Of a stretch of 64,000 bases of DNA, positions 10,611 through 22,310 are shown piece after piece. Both the position numbers and the translations under genes were made by a program. Below the pieces are notes generated by a model. That model did no database searches and had not been told where the DNA came from. It saw only the letters and a program-made list of their open reading frames with translations. The DNA is taken from positions 32,253,315-32,317,314 of the forward strand of contig NC_133232.1 of NCBI RefSeq assembly GCF_040436345.1, given 5' to 3'. The number at the start of each line of letters is the position of its first letter. Within the stretch, counting starts at the first letter, position 1. Source of the stretch: Pagrus major (Eukaryota > Chordata > Actinopteri > Spariformes > Sparidae).

Positions 10611-12646
10611 GCTTTGGACCGGGGTGGCCTCTGGCTCAGTAGTTAGCGTGCCAAATTCTGTCTATCTCCTTCACATAATACATTAATTTCAGAACTTTTA
10701 GTCCAATTTGATTGTGTTCAACTAAAACTCTTACATACTGCACCTTTAAGCGACATTTTTATGTTCAGCATCTTTTATGAATCGGACATTAACACGGCAT
10801 CAGAAATTATCTTAAGACTGAGCACAAATCTGAGATCCTTATTATAAATGAGGCCGCAGGGCTGCAAACTCTGTCTCGTCTTTTAAACCGCTTTTAAAAA
10901 CTCATTGTTTTAAACAGAACTTGGTGATTATTTCTCTTTCCTGTGCCTTCTTTTTCTAAACATTTCATCCCATTTCTCCTCTTTGTCCAGACCAACTGCA
11001 GTTAAGAAGCTGCGGGTCTAACGATAAATACATGGAGTAGTGTATGTCCATATGGGTGGGCATGTTTGTTGCCTCCCTGACATCCTCGATCCACCCTGCT
11101 CGCGAGGCCTCTGCTCTTGCTGCTATTTAAGTAAACGGAGGATTTTCTTTACCTCTTTTTCTGCCCTGTCCGTCAGACACGACTCACACTACGGTGAATG
11201 CCCAAGAGAGCAAAGGAGGGAGACAGCTCGCAGCCTTTTTTCCTCTGCTGCTCTGACGCTGATTCAGTGCTGCAAGTTGGCTGGGAGAGGTGAGCCAAGA
11301 GGGAGAAATAATCATTTCCCTGGGAGACGATGCATGTATGTGTGTTAGTCGAGGCAGCTAAATGTCCTGGCTTCTCACCAAAGAGAGGAAGTAAAGGCAA
11401 ACATGTTCTTTACTGCTCTCCAACAGGCATTACTTTCATCGATTTTGCCCAGCAGTCAGTCCAAAAACCAGACGACACTTTGTCGCTTTGATTGTGTTTT
11501 CCTTATTCGTTCATCATCTTTGGTCGGCATAAGCGAGCGTGCATATAAATGCCCGGTTTGATGTCTCTTTTCAATTAGTTTTGGGGATTATGTTTTTTTA
11601 ACGGCCACGCTGCCCATTTTGGTTACTCAGTGAAAATATTCATCACAAGAAAAACGAGAGAAAAGAAAAAACCTTCTCCTCCTGTGTTAGTGCAGAGCCA
11701 GGAGGATCTTATGAGCTCGGTTGACGCAACACTTCTTCAACTCAAAAAACACTCTTATCTCTGTGCCGGGTTCACTCTCTCAGTGGTGCGTCAGAATTTT
11801 AAAAAGCCATAGCCAAAAGGCTGCAGTCACACTTCAGCACCGTTTCAACATGTCACTTTAAAATGGCTCCAGTATCGTTCAAAAGGCTACATTTATTTGT
11901 GTTTGTTGTGTGTACATTTTGGCCGGATTGCGTCCAGACTACAGTATGAAGAAGTGTGACTCAGCTGCCTCCATATCTGGCAACCCATAGAGAAAGTTTT
12001 CCAGGCATTTGGTGCAGTGCAAACTTATATTATACAGAATAATTAACCATTGCAGCCTAAAAGGGCTCATTTTTAAGTCCTATTTTTCCCCACCTTGGCT
12101 TATACTAGCTATGAACCGCCTGTGTCTAGTGCTTTTTTTTCAAGGGTTTTATGATATCAGATGGTCGGTCTTGGTGGGCAGCAGTGAGTTCAGCTCCTCC
12201 GACCAATGGTAAACTTCCTCTATCCCTTTTCTCTTCTGTTATTTTGAGTCTATGGAGTCCAGGGAAGCCACTGCCTCCTCCTACGTCCTCCGTCGAGCGC
12301 CATATTGAAGCATTTTGTTGCTGTGGAGCAGTGTTTCTCCTGCAGGTTGACTTCAGGCTAGCAGCCCCTGCAGACTGTGTTGTTGGTCCTTCTGGTTCAC
12401 TGCCATCACAGACCAGGCAGGGCAGGTGTATTCTCCATAAGATAACAACAGCGTCTTTAGGGAAAGCAGCACAGCTTACCAAAACACCTTCTGGTCTTCT
12501 CAAACAACTAAGAAAATAGGAAATTCTCCAAAAGACCAGTGTGCATTATTTTTGCTAAAGGCCTCCAGTTGTTTATAAAATAACTTTTGGCTTGTTGGTC
12601 CTCTGTTACAGGCTTTCACACCAACTGAGTGAGCTGCCTTTTACAT

Positions 12647-12896
12647 CGACCCAATCGCCAGAGTAAGTGTTGGCTAAGCAAGTTTCTGCAAGACCACAGA
12701 TATGCTACGTTTCTTTATGCTGCAACTTTATGCTTGTTGGAAAACATCATGCTTTGGCTTAAAATACCTGTTTTGGTCGCCATAAACACGGCTGGAAATG
12801 TCCCGAGGTCTCCTTAAAAATATCCAGTGGTGTCACCCGTACAAATGCCACAAAGCAGACTCAAACTGCGGTCAAGAGCAATTAACGCCTGGTATG
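12647..12896 (+). repeat. Dispersed repeat pair, copy A
   Basis: Shares ordered blocks with 13001-13366: ccca(a/g)tcgccaga, then gtttctgca with an a-ccac-a block, ttctttatg, gatgtccc-like, aaatatccagtg(g/a)t(g/a)tcac, and aactgcggtcA. It is the shorter and more deleted copy. The family is common in teleost DNA as far as I recognise it; the class is unknown. Confidence 0.6.
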
Positions 12897-13000
12897 GTCT
12901 GATGGTCGACTCCTTTATGATCCAGAACAGAAGGAGCCAAACTCGCTGGTTTGTAGAGACCTTAACCATATCCAGCTTAATCCTCCTCTGAATGTGTATT

Positions 13001-13366
13001 CAACCCAGTCGCCAGAATAACTGTTGGCAATGTACGTTTCTGCAAACCACGAATATGTTGAACTTTGCATTTCTTTATGTCGCTAATTTACGTTCCTTCA
13101 GGTACAATTCATGCACTGGTTAGGTAAAGGTACAGAAAAGCACTTGGTGAGGGTGAGGAAAAGATTGTGTATTGACTGGAGATGTCCCAATGTTGCGTTA
13201 AACACACCCAGCTTCTGCCACCACAAACACTGTGTTAGTTCGCTGGTTAGGTTTAGACACAGAAACCACTTGATCAGGGTTACAAAAACATGTTAAATAT
13301 CCAGTGATATCACGCTTACAAATATTCAAATGCAGTCTTGAACTGCGGTCACTGGCTTCAGGTATG
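13001..13366 (+). repeat. Dispersed repeat pair, copy B
   Basis: Longer copy of the repeat at 12647-12896. It carries the additional internal phrase ggttaggtttagacacagaaaccactt, which is similar to 18331-18361 in inverted sense (cctggtggtttttgtgccta). This suggests one repeat family with several diverged members in the window. Confidence 0.55.
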
Positions 13367-15041
13367 CAGCACCATCCCCTTCACCTCTCGACATAACATT
13401 CTGCTCATATACATGTAACGTGAACGCGGTATGACACATATTGTAGAAATGTCAATATCGTCAATAATGTATTTTGAAGAACTGGATGAACCACAACTAA
13501 GAGACACAGGGCAGATCATGCAGGGATTATCAACAGGGTGGATGGATACCTCAGGAGCCACAGTTTGACAAGCAGATAAACTTGCAGTATCTTTCAGTAT
13601 TATCTGCCCATATGTGTGAAAATACATGTGGCTACATATGCTATTTACTACACAAAGGGGTCACAGTACAACCCATCATATGTGGAGCACCGCAGTAAAT
13701 CTCTGGCGCTAATATCCACAGATTCAGATATAGACATTGGTTTTAAATCCAGTAATCTGAGCACATTAAAGCTGTAATGCCAATAAAGACATTAAAATTC
13801 GTCTGTGAAGGGGACACGGGCTGCGACAATTCAAAAAGGTCATCTTCCTCTGTGCTAATTAAAAGTAGGGGCGAAGAAAAGTCCCTTTGTTAAATATCAC
13901 GTGTCTCAAAGAATGCCAAAGACAGCATGATAATGAGTGCTTGTGATGTCTCTTAAGGTTAGCCTTTCCATCTTCATCTCGCTTGTTTTCACTCGTAGGT
14001 CAGAAGCAAGGCTGTGCCTGCAGGACCCCGTCAGTCTGCTAATTCTTCTACCTGATTTTTTTGCTCTGAATTAGTATGCATCCAAAGAGTCTGACCTCTT
14101 ACACCTAATATACATCATTTCTACATATCATTTCAGAGAGTCAGGTTTTATTCGGACATAATACAACCGTATGCTACGTACTATTTAAACGTATTAAAAA
14201 GCATGCTCTGGAAATTGTGATTGATTTGCACGAGTAAGAGTTTCACAAAAGATATCGTTTTCTGATCTTATTTTAAGATGTCTCTTCTTCTTTCTTCTCG
14301 ACATTTTTAATAGGATAAACTGACCTTGGTATTAACAATTTATCAGTCTCTTTCTGTCTTGACAGCCTCACTCTCTGTAAGAGGCTTGATTTCTTTCTGA
14401 AATTTCTTTTATGGGACTTAATTCAATCATTAGGAGTGCTTGAGACTGGACTATTGTTTTCTCACTGCAAAAGTGTAATTTCTCCAGCAACTGCCAGACA
14501 CAGATATTATTTTTCGTTGTTGTTACTGTGGTGAAGTTTTATGCATACAGACTCTGACCTTCAGGGCCTGAATGCTAAAAGTTGCGGGAGGCCAGGACCT
14601 CACCGTTCCTCACTGGCTGTTCTCCAGCGCTCCACAATGGACAGCAACGCCACCAAGGATGCCATCTTAGCTCAAACCCTACATGCCTCTGGCCCCTTTC
14701 TTTACAGCGACACTGGGGCATTTTCAGTGCTTTCCTGATCTCCTGCAGCGATGTGATTACTGTGAGTGCGGTGGAGTGGTCTCCCCCGTCCACCCCTGCT
14801 GTCCTAATATCTGATCTCCCACTGTTGGTCATTCACCTTCCCACCGAGGCTGCTAAAGGCTGATGACCTCTCTTTTTTCCTGTAGTGTAGTGTCATGCAC
14901 CTCCACCTGCGGCCTCGCCTCCCTCAGCCACTGACTGCTAAGATTGTATTGTCAGCTTATTGAATGTTATTACAGAAGCACTTTCTAAACTCTTGGTTGT
15001 CACTGGCTAGCTACCTTGCCACAAACGACAAGAAAAAGATG

Positions 15042-15235
15042 GCTTCTCCAACAGGTCAACATTGATGCTAGCTCAGCTCCTCCATCAGGCTGACATCAAT
15101 GTTAGCTTCTCCAACAGGCTAATATCATTGTTAGCTTATCCTACAAGCTAATATCACTGTTAGCTTCTCCATCAGGCTAACATCAGCATTAATTCCTCCA
15201 ACAGGCTAACATCATTTGTTAGCTTCTCCAACAGT
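15042..15235. repeat. Minisatellite, about 30-33 bp unit, 6-7 copies
   Basis: Tandem units of the form gcttctccaacaggctaa followed by catcattgtta, each diverged by a few substitutions (ccaaca/ccatca, ggctaa/ggctga). It lies in intergenic sequence with no gene association. Confidence 0.75.
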
Positions 15236-16280
15236 TGAGTAGCCTTTCAATCAGAATATTTTGCTGCTCAGGTTGTTCACCGTACAGACCTAACAACAGT
15301 GGCACTGCTATTTTTGGCAGTTATATTGAATTTAGGACGGGGTCAACACCATCGTAACTTAGGATTTCTAACTTACACATTTTTCAGTTCGGACAGTTGT
15401 AAATAAAGGTCAGTACAGGATTTTTACCTTGTTGCAGTTCGGGGGGGAAAACATCAGACTTAGGTAGCTTCTGTGATGAGGCCCCTTAAGTTTTGAAGGG
15501 AATCTTGATTCTGGCAGCACAAAACACTGTTGTGGGGAAGAGACTCTCATGTAACAGTGATCACGGGCAGAGACAGGTTTAGAGGTGACCAAGTCCAAAC
15601 ACCATTCTTATTTAATTGACATTGATGTTATTGGACACACATAAAAGTTTAAATGATTTGATATGTATTGTTGGAATGAACTGTTAAAGTTTCTGGCTAC
15701 GCTCATGTCTGCAAGTTTGACACAGACTGTCCCTCAGTGGCAGCTGGTGATTATTTACCTTGGTGAGGCTGTAGGCACTGAGGGGCTCCGGCTGACACAT
15801 TATCAATGTTGTTGTCTAGCTTGGCGCACTGAGCTTGAACTATAGAGGAATGCTACAATTGCTCAACAATTGAATCAGAGAAGCAAAGAAATGACCAGGT
15901 ACACAAGAAATATGGAAAATGTGACTCTATAAATGACTTCCATGCCGGCCTGATCAACTACGAACGTATTACTAAATATGTCATAGCCAATAAGGCAGCT
16001 TTTCAAATTCTGTTCTGAGTAAAACAGGTGAGGCTGACAGTCTTTCTCATGAATATAATGCAGCTGAAGGGAGAAATCCAAGCAACAGTTCCTCAGTGCT
16101 GCATCACTGTCACTGGTTGTAGAGCCCTACGCTAAGAGGGTAAGGCTCCTCACAAGGACAGGGTGAAGTGTATATGATGGGATAAACTATTCAGAGTTCT
16201 GTGTTTCCAGTTGGACGAACGAGAGCAGATAATAAGTAAACAACATCTAAAAAGCTTAAAGACAAAAAATTGCTAAAAAG
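15236..16280. other. Intergenic, nothing recognised
   Basis: AT-rich sequence without a supported exon, RNA gene or repeat that I could identify. Confidence 0.5.
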
Positions 16281-16362
16281 TGACTTTATTCCAGATCTAA
16301 TGTATGTAGACGGTCAGCATGACTGCTGGCCGTCTACATACGTTAGATCTGGAATAAAGTCA
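16281..16362. repeat. Near-perfect palindrome, 38-nt arms, 6-nt loop
   Basis: Left arm 16281-16318 (begins tgactttattccagatctaa) and right arm 16325-16362 (ends ggaataaagtca) are reverse complements except at two positions. Both exceptions would be G:U pairs in one transcribed strand. The loop is atgact. The transcript would fold into a continuous hairpin of pre-miRNA-like length. Such a structure may also be a fold-back MITE. See findings. Confidence 0.85.
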
Positions 16363-16454
16363 TCAAGTTAAGTTTTGATGCTCTCCACGTTGATTTTACA
16401 TCTGTTTGGCTTAGTTGATGCCCAGAACAGCTTGGATGCTGCACTTATAGAAGG

Positions 16455-16642
16455 TAAAGGGTAAAGCTCACCCAAAATTGAAAATTCAGTCATGATCCAC
16501 TCATGCCGATGAAAGTCAGGTGAAGTTTCAAAGTCCGCAAAACATTTCTGGAGTTTCACAGCAAGCTTCACCCGACTTTCCATCCACGTGAGGGGGAGTA
16601 GATTAGGGCTGAATTTTCATTTTAAGGTGGACTTATCCTTTA
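16455..16642 (+). repeat. MITE-like element with imperfect terminal inverted repeats
   Basis: The left end (aaagggtaaagctcaccc then aaaattgaaaattcagtcat) and the right end in reverse complement (taaaggataagtccacctta then aaatgaaaattcagc) are imperfect inverted repeats. The internal sequence (ctcatgccgatgaaagtcaggtgaagttt) is that of a teleost non-autonomous element I recognise. Related right ends occur at about 16940 (gtgaacttatcctttaag), 32270 (gggtgaagtgtccctttaa) and 44172 (agttcctttaag). Confidence 0.65.
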
Positions 16643-18129
16643 GGTTGTCATTTCAGCTAAATGCTAACGTTAGCGTGCTAATATCCTTACAGTGACAGTG
16701 TGTTTGAGCTTGTGCACCCACTTGAGAAGGTGTGCGATCTCTGGGCTTTCTCAGACTTGGACTACGCCGGACGAGGTGTATGGAGCCATTTTATGTTTCT
16801 TTTGTTTGTTTGTTTTTTTTTTACATTTTAAAAATGTACCTCAGTTGTTGAGGAGAACGCTGCGACACGGTTTTGCTGTGAATAATCCAGAATGAGGCTC
16901 AGGTGGTAGACATCTTATCAATCTTATTTTTTGGAGTGAACTTATCCTTTAAGCCTTGTGATGTTAAAATAATGTTATCTCTGGTCAACTTTTTTCTGTC
17001 AAGCCACGGAGCCTTAAAAAAATGCCGCTTGTCTAGACTACCGCAGGACCAACATCCACTAAGTCTTGTTGCCGTGGTAACAAAAGGCCTGCTGAGAAGC
17101 CAAGAGTGAATAATTCTGTGAGATGTGGGGACGGTACTGGAGAGGAGGCGACCGGTCTGTGGGGGCTGAAGCATGAAGGTGTGTGCGTACGAGTGTCTAA
17201 TGTGTTTGTGTGAGCGTACGATGCATATGCTCGTGCTGGAGTGAAAGGGACGTCGGTGTTTGAAGAAGATGCGCCAGGATCAACACCAGTGAGTCGAGCT
17301 TGTGTGCTCTTCCCCTCACCTCGCCTCTCCCCTCCCCCCCCCCCCCCGTCATTGTTATGAGCAGTTCCTGCAGAAGCAAAAAATAAACATCACATCTTTC
17401 CTTGTTACACCCGCGTGGAGCTTTGCATCACAACGCTCGGTGGGTTGAATCAAAACGTGAAAGACGAGACTCAGCAGGGAACGCTCAGCAGGTGCCACCA
17501 CACCCTTGTATTTACTGTCCACTTCCTGCTGAGTAATGGTCCGTCCAATCGAGCTACACACCTCGTCCGATGTGTCACTGTAACAGCATGGGCGTAAAAA
17601 TTGCCGTACAAACTTGCATTTTTCCATTCCCTGCCATTGCTCGTGATATATAGATATTAAATGTATAGTTGAATGTCATAAAATGTCCTTACGCAAGGCC
17701 ATTTGTCAAGCGCTCAACCCTGCTGCTACTGCTAAAAGCTTTTTCACACTTTTCCTCTTTCACGTTAATCTAAAGAAGAGAGAGCAAAACAGTTGAGGGA
17801 ATTTGTGGGAAAAGGTGTTGAAGCGTACATTCATTTAAATATGACGTGAATATGTATTTCAACAGGAACCCTCAAGGAAAACAACATTAAACTGCTACTC
17901 ACAATCAATTTCTTTGTATTTACCAGAATAAAACGTTGGCATTTTACTTTTCTGCAAATCACGGAGTAAACATTTTAATTCTACATGAATCATATCAACA
18001 TTTCTACAATATGTGTAATATTTCGCACTCCAGTCATGTTAGTGGCAAACAACACGAACGTCAGGATATTTTTCCTCCTGAGTTTGTGGCGAACAGAACC
18101 AGGTAACAACAAGAAACGAAAAAACCCAG
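16643..18129. other. Intergenic with a second MITE end and a poly-C tract
   Basis: About 16690-16952 looks like a further diverged member of the MITE at 16455-16642, ending gtgaacttatcctttaag. A C-rich run occupies about 17325-17347. No gene seen. Confidence 0.5.
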
Positions 18130-18193
18130 CACTCTCAGAGAACAAATCTCATCTTTTATTGTGAGCATAAAAAAGATTTGTTCTCTAAGAGTG
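18130..18193. repeat. Inverted repeat, 20-nt arms, 24-nt loop
   Basis: 18130-18149 (cactctcagagaacaaatct) and 18174-18193 (agatttgttctctaagagtg) are reverse complements with one mismatch (c/t). Weaker complementarity continues outward on both sides for some tens of bases (for example gaacagaacc upstream against the ttgttcattgctgattcc side downstream), so it may be the core of a larger fold-back repeat. Confidence 0.75.
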
Positions 18194-18408
18194 GCCGGAG
18201 TTTTGTTCATTGCTGATTCCTGCCACTTCCGTGCACCCGTCATATATTTGTAAAGTTTTGGAGAGGTGCGGGCTGCTGTTTTTTCATTAACAGAACCAGG
18301 TGAGCCAAGACGTGATCTTTTCCTGACCTTAACCTGGTGGTTTTTGTGCCTAAACCACCAAACCAGACCATAAGCACAGCGTTAAAAACATTAAAAATCA
18401 AAATTTAA

Positions 18409-18660
18409 TGGTGGAATATGTAAGAATTGTCCACGCTGAATTCAGACACAAAACCAATAGAGGGCAGCATATCACCAGAGTAACTTCTAACTGCAGCTGC
18501 CATTAGCTGTTTAGCTCAGTTAGCAGTGTAGCTAGTGGCTTGAACATTGAGCTCAGAGCACCAGGGGGAATGTTGGTGTGTACACCGCTAGCAAGGGAGC
18601 TTTGGAGCGGGACTGGACAGTGCTAGCTAGTTAACATGCTAACTTTGGTCGATATACTGT
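18409..18660 (-). repeat. MITE fragment of the same family as 55061-55400
   Basis: Matches the reverse complement of 55061-55400 in ordered blocks: aatatgt(a/c)agaat at the edge, then gagggcagcatatcaccagag, a ctagtgg segment, and gaatgttggtgtgtacaccgctagc. The other terminus may be near 19392 (ttattacaccttaaag), which would make it a roughly 1 kb element with extra internal sequence. Confidence 0.6.
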
Positions 18661-21600
18661 ATCTCTGCAACTAACTAGCCAGTGAACCTAGCGGAGCATT
18701 AAGCAGCTAAAGATAGGTAACGTCAGAAATTCATTTTTAATGGAGAGTCTACCGCGGTAACACCGGCTCCTGGAGAGTGACACATTATAAGTTGTTATTA
18801 ATGTTGCAAAGCCTGTGATAGTGAGTCTGTTTGAGTCAGTCAGCACAAAAAATTTTTCTTTTTTCGTTCAGTTTAATCTACAGGAGTTTCTGAAGGTTTT
18901 GTGTAGTGCGATTACGAGTGAAGACCAGTCCAAAGCAGCTGCGTTTCTTTTACTGCAGAAACAGACTGTGGACTGAATCATCTGTCGAGCAGCCAAGAAT
19001 CCGCTATCACAGATGAAGAGGAGCTCAAACAGACAAAAAGACAGTCTGAAAAATGCTAACTGTCGGAGGAAATAACTCTGGAGCCTGACAGGAGAGTGTG
19101 CGAGTAGTTATGTGACTGATGGACAAGTTAGACGAATGTGAGGATTTATGCTCTGCTTTAATGGTGTTATTCCATGTTTCACTTGTACCAGAGAAAAGGC
19201 TTCAAGCATGAGGACTCCCTTCTCCTTGGATTAATAGTATATCAGGGAAACTAGTGTGAAAGTGAGTTGTAACTTCAGAAAGTCTCTTTCCAGCTACAGC
19301 TGCTGGAAAAGGGGGGAGTCGTATTATGTTCTGACCAATATGTTACATTAATGTTGTGTCAAGAGGCCAAAAAAAGCCAATTATTACACCTTAAAGGTCA
19401 ATTTTCAATTCAAAAATAACATCATCGGTTTATTTTGACTTCCAGATCAAACTTGCACACACATTTGAAGTTATTAATAGCTTCCTGTCATGAAAGTAAA
19501 ATTTATCCCTGACTGAGCGTCTTACAAAAAACAGAATCTCATGAGAACAACACCCTCTTACACTTTGTTTCTGTTTCTCCAGAGAAAAGCTCTAAAATGA
19601 AGGTTTTTGATGTCGCAGCTCTGATGAAGAACAACAAGGCAGGCCGGGGCTATTCAAGCTCAAAGAATGGCAAAAATGCCTGAGCACGCCTGTATTGTTT
19701 TTGTTTCATATGATTTAATCACGTTAGATGAATTATGCTCAAGCTTCTTATCGTTCCTCAAACAACTTTAGAAAAAAATAATAAAACTCAGAGTAATAGC
19801 AGTCACAACCTTTAATCTCCGTGTCAGATGATTAAAGAGCTGTGAATAGGCTTTTTTTGCTTTGACCTACCAATTCCTCATTAGCATTTAATATGAAAAG
19901 AACTAAGCATTAAAATTTTAGCATCTTCCAGCACACAGAAAATTATTCTAATAGGTTAAAATCCCATTTGAATCCAATTATGCCGTCGCCGTTTGATTCA
20001 AGTGTCGAAGAGCTTACCAGTCGAGTGTAACAGGGGTAATGAGCTGAAGCCTCCATTTTAGCATGTTAGAGATTTCACAGGTCTGTAAACAATGAGGAGG
20101 AGGGAGGAGGTGTTTGGAGCATGAGAACATAGAAGTGCAATCATGGGATCTCCTGAATCCACAGGGTTAGGGATCTTGCCTTGTTACCATGGTGATGCTG
20201 TTTCATAAAAATCCTCAATCCTGCATCCCGCTGACCACGTTTGCTCGTGTGGACCATTTAGAAATTCACAACGAACCTATATATTCTTGCTTACATCTGT
20301 ACTTCTGTCCATTAAAGGTCACATGAGGCCTCTCGCTGTCATGCAAGATAATGTGTGCAGTTTAACTAAGGGGTGAAATACAACCTTGCAGCCTTTTCTT
20401 TTTTAAAAGCCTTCCACCTTCTGCATGACCAGGTGGAATAATATGACTTGATAACCTGCTCCCCCTTTAGGCTATTTCTCATTCCCGTCACCAAAACAGA
20501 GCAACATAACAATACATTTTTTCTTGTGATAACAGAGAAGTAGAATGGTGTGCGTGAAATTATTTGTTTTTCCTCTCAGAGCAAAGGAGAATAAAAAAAA
20601 TCGCGCTCCAGGCTGCAAAACCCACTCTGAGAAATCAATTTGCAGGTTCGTGGTAACCTGAGACATATTGAACTCCTATACAGAATAATATTTTCTTCAG
20701 GTAATACAGAGGCAGTGTCTCAGAGAAAAACACAGGCTGAATTTTTCAACCACAAATGAAAAATTAAACAGAAAGCGAAGCCGCAAAAAACGACCGAATT
20801 GATTCTCCTCTTTCAGAATCAGAAGGAAGTACTCGGCTCCAAAATGGAGCGCATTAAAACTTGAAGGTCTTTAGTTTTAAGAAAGCGTCTAAGTCCGATG
20901 TATGAAGTGTAGAAGCTTTCAAGCTGCAAACTGCTCGGTACATGGTTGATTTGGTGATTTGGCTTTTCAGAGCTCCATGTGTGTGTGTGTGTGGGGGGGG
21001 GGGGCATTTCTGGCATCACACTTTATCTCAATGTGAAAAGGTCAGGCCTGCATCCATTACACAGATGCAACATGTGAACCATGAAAGATGAGTCTGAAGT
21101 TGTAAAAAGGGTTTGACTCCGTCCTCACTTCATGTATGCACAGGAGGCCTTTTGTGTGATACCCAGCTGCTGTTATACTCTCTGTATTAAAAAAAACACA
21201 CTCATAAATAACCTGCAGATGTTTTTGACTCTACATTGGAGAAAACACCCAGACAAAGGTCGCTGCGTCTGGGACTTACGCAGCAAAACTGGTGAAGTCA
21301 AGCACAATGATTGGCAGTGATGGAGGACTTAAAAAAAACCTGCACCTCAGCTATTCAGCAGTTCAGTAAACAGTCTTCTCAGGAACAGCTGTTGAGATGA
21401 TGGATGTGTTTTTAAGTCTAATCAAGTGAGGTTTTTCTGTAACATGCAGCTACTAATCAACTTTGATCTAATAAAGTTACGTGTTCACACAAAGACAAAC
21501 ATGAAAATCAGTCACTAAAAGTGTATTTTCCAAAATAAGTACAAAATACAACAAGTAGCGCTGACCAAGAAATTTGGTTGGTCAGCAAGCACGTCAAGTT

Positions 21601-21941
21601 CATCACTAAAAATATTAGTCCGTCATGTCACAGCTTAAAAACATGAAAAACGTGTGGACGTACTTAAATAAAACAAATCTGTTCATGGAAGGTTTATTTT
21701 TTTTTAGCAGTTGTCTTAGTTAGAACAACATTTAGCAAGGCAGTTTTGTGTTTATATATTTTTTGGGGGGGATTTACTCAGCTTTGGAAATCCAACAATC
21801 TCTAGAGAGCATTAGCGTTAGCTCGGGTTGGCTGGCTGGCTGACTCAACAACGAGAAACGTAAGTATGGGCTGTAATGGGCTGCTTTCACAGTCAGTGCT
21901 CGTTTTTCTAGAGGGCTGGATTTAGTATGAATTTGTGACAC
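18661..21941. other. Intergenic, no gene seen
   Basis: No supported exon. It includes a (GT)n/(G)n run at about 20980-21003. The remainder is AT-rich sequence with scattered short open frames lacking splice structure or recognisable similarity. Confidence 0.5.
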
Positions 21942-21977
21942 ATGTCTAATTAGCATGTTAGCATGCTAATTAGACAT
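21942..21977. repeat. Perfect 16-bp palindrome with 4-nt loop
   Basis: atgtctaattagcatg (21942-21957), loop ttag, then its exact reverse complement catgctaattagacat (21962-21977). It contains TAATTA homeobox-type cores on both arms. It sits at the upstream edge of a recognised teleost repeat (21978-22310), so it may simply be part of that element. Confidence 0.85.
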
Positions 21978-22310
21978 ATACACTTAGTGTAGCCTTGCCT
22001 GATGGGACTGGCAAATGAAACTACAGGACATAATTGAGTTTTGACTTCTTGGTGGCAGAAGATAAAAAGATACATGTCTTTACCACATTTCATGGCAAAC
22101 CCCCCGACAGTTATCAAGACATTTTACCCCAAACCACGAATGTCAACCTCATGGTGGCAGTATAGGAAACATTAGGATATATTATCTAAGCACAATGAAT
22201 CTCCTTAGCCTATTGAGATATTTCCATCTGGACAGAAATGGTTGACCAACACATCGACTGACACTGCAATCCCAAGAACCACACCGCTTACATGGCTAAA
22301 AATCAATCAC
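21978..22310 (+). repeat. Teleost dispersed repeat
   Basis: Recognised by its ordered phrases: accacatttcatggcaa, then a gttatcaagacattt segment, aaaccacgaatgtcaacctc, atggtggcagtat, gagatatttccatctggac, and near the end cttacatggctaaaaatcaa. The phrases are familiar from teleost intergenic repeats. Class unknown. No coding capacity. Confidence 0.55.

Larger units (their letters stand above)
10297..10747. repeat. Possible MITE bounded by inverted termini, enclosing tRNA-Leu
   Basis: The right end, read in reverse complement (aaaggtgcagtatgtaagag, then ttttagttgaa), closely matches the terminus of the element at 55061-55400 (aaaggtgcaatatgtaagaa, then ttttagttgaa). The left end (aaagtgcaatatgtaatt, from 10297) is a looser match in inverted orientation. 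If both ends belong to one element, the tRNA-Leu gene and a SINE fragment lie inside it. The left boundary is the weak point; a lone right-hand terminus is the alternative. Confidence 0.4.
10748..15041. other. Intergenic, no gene seen
   Basis: No exon or RNA gene could be supported. Two diverged copies of one repeat occupy 12647-12896 and 13001-13366. Overlapping open frames on both strands around 12126-12519 have no recognisable protein similarity. The rest is unremarkable AT-rich sequence. Confidence 0.55.

Noticed and set aside
12126-12519. Two overlapping 120-aa frames on opposite strands
   Set aside because: Opposed frames of similar length without homology are typical of chance open sequence; adjacent to dispersed repeats.
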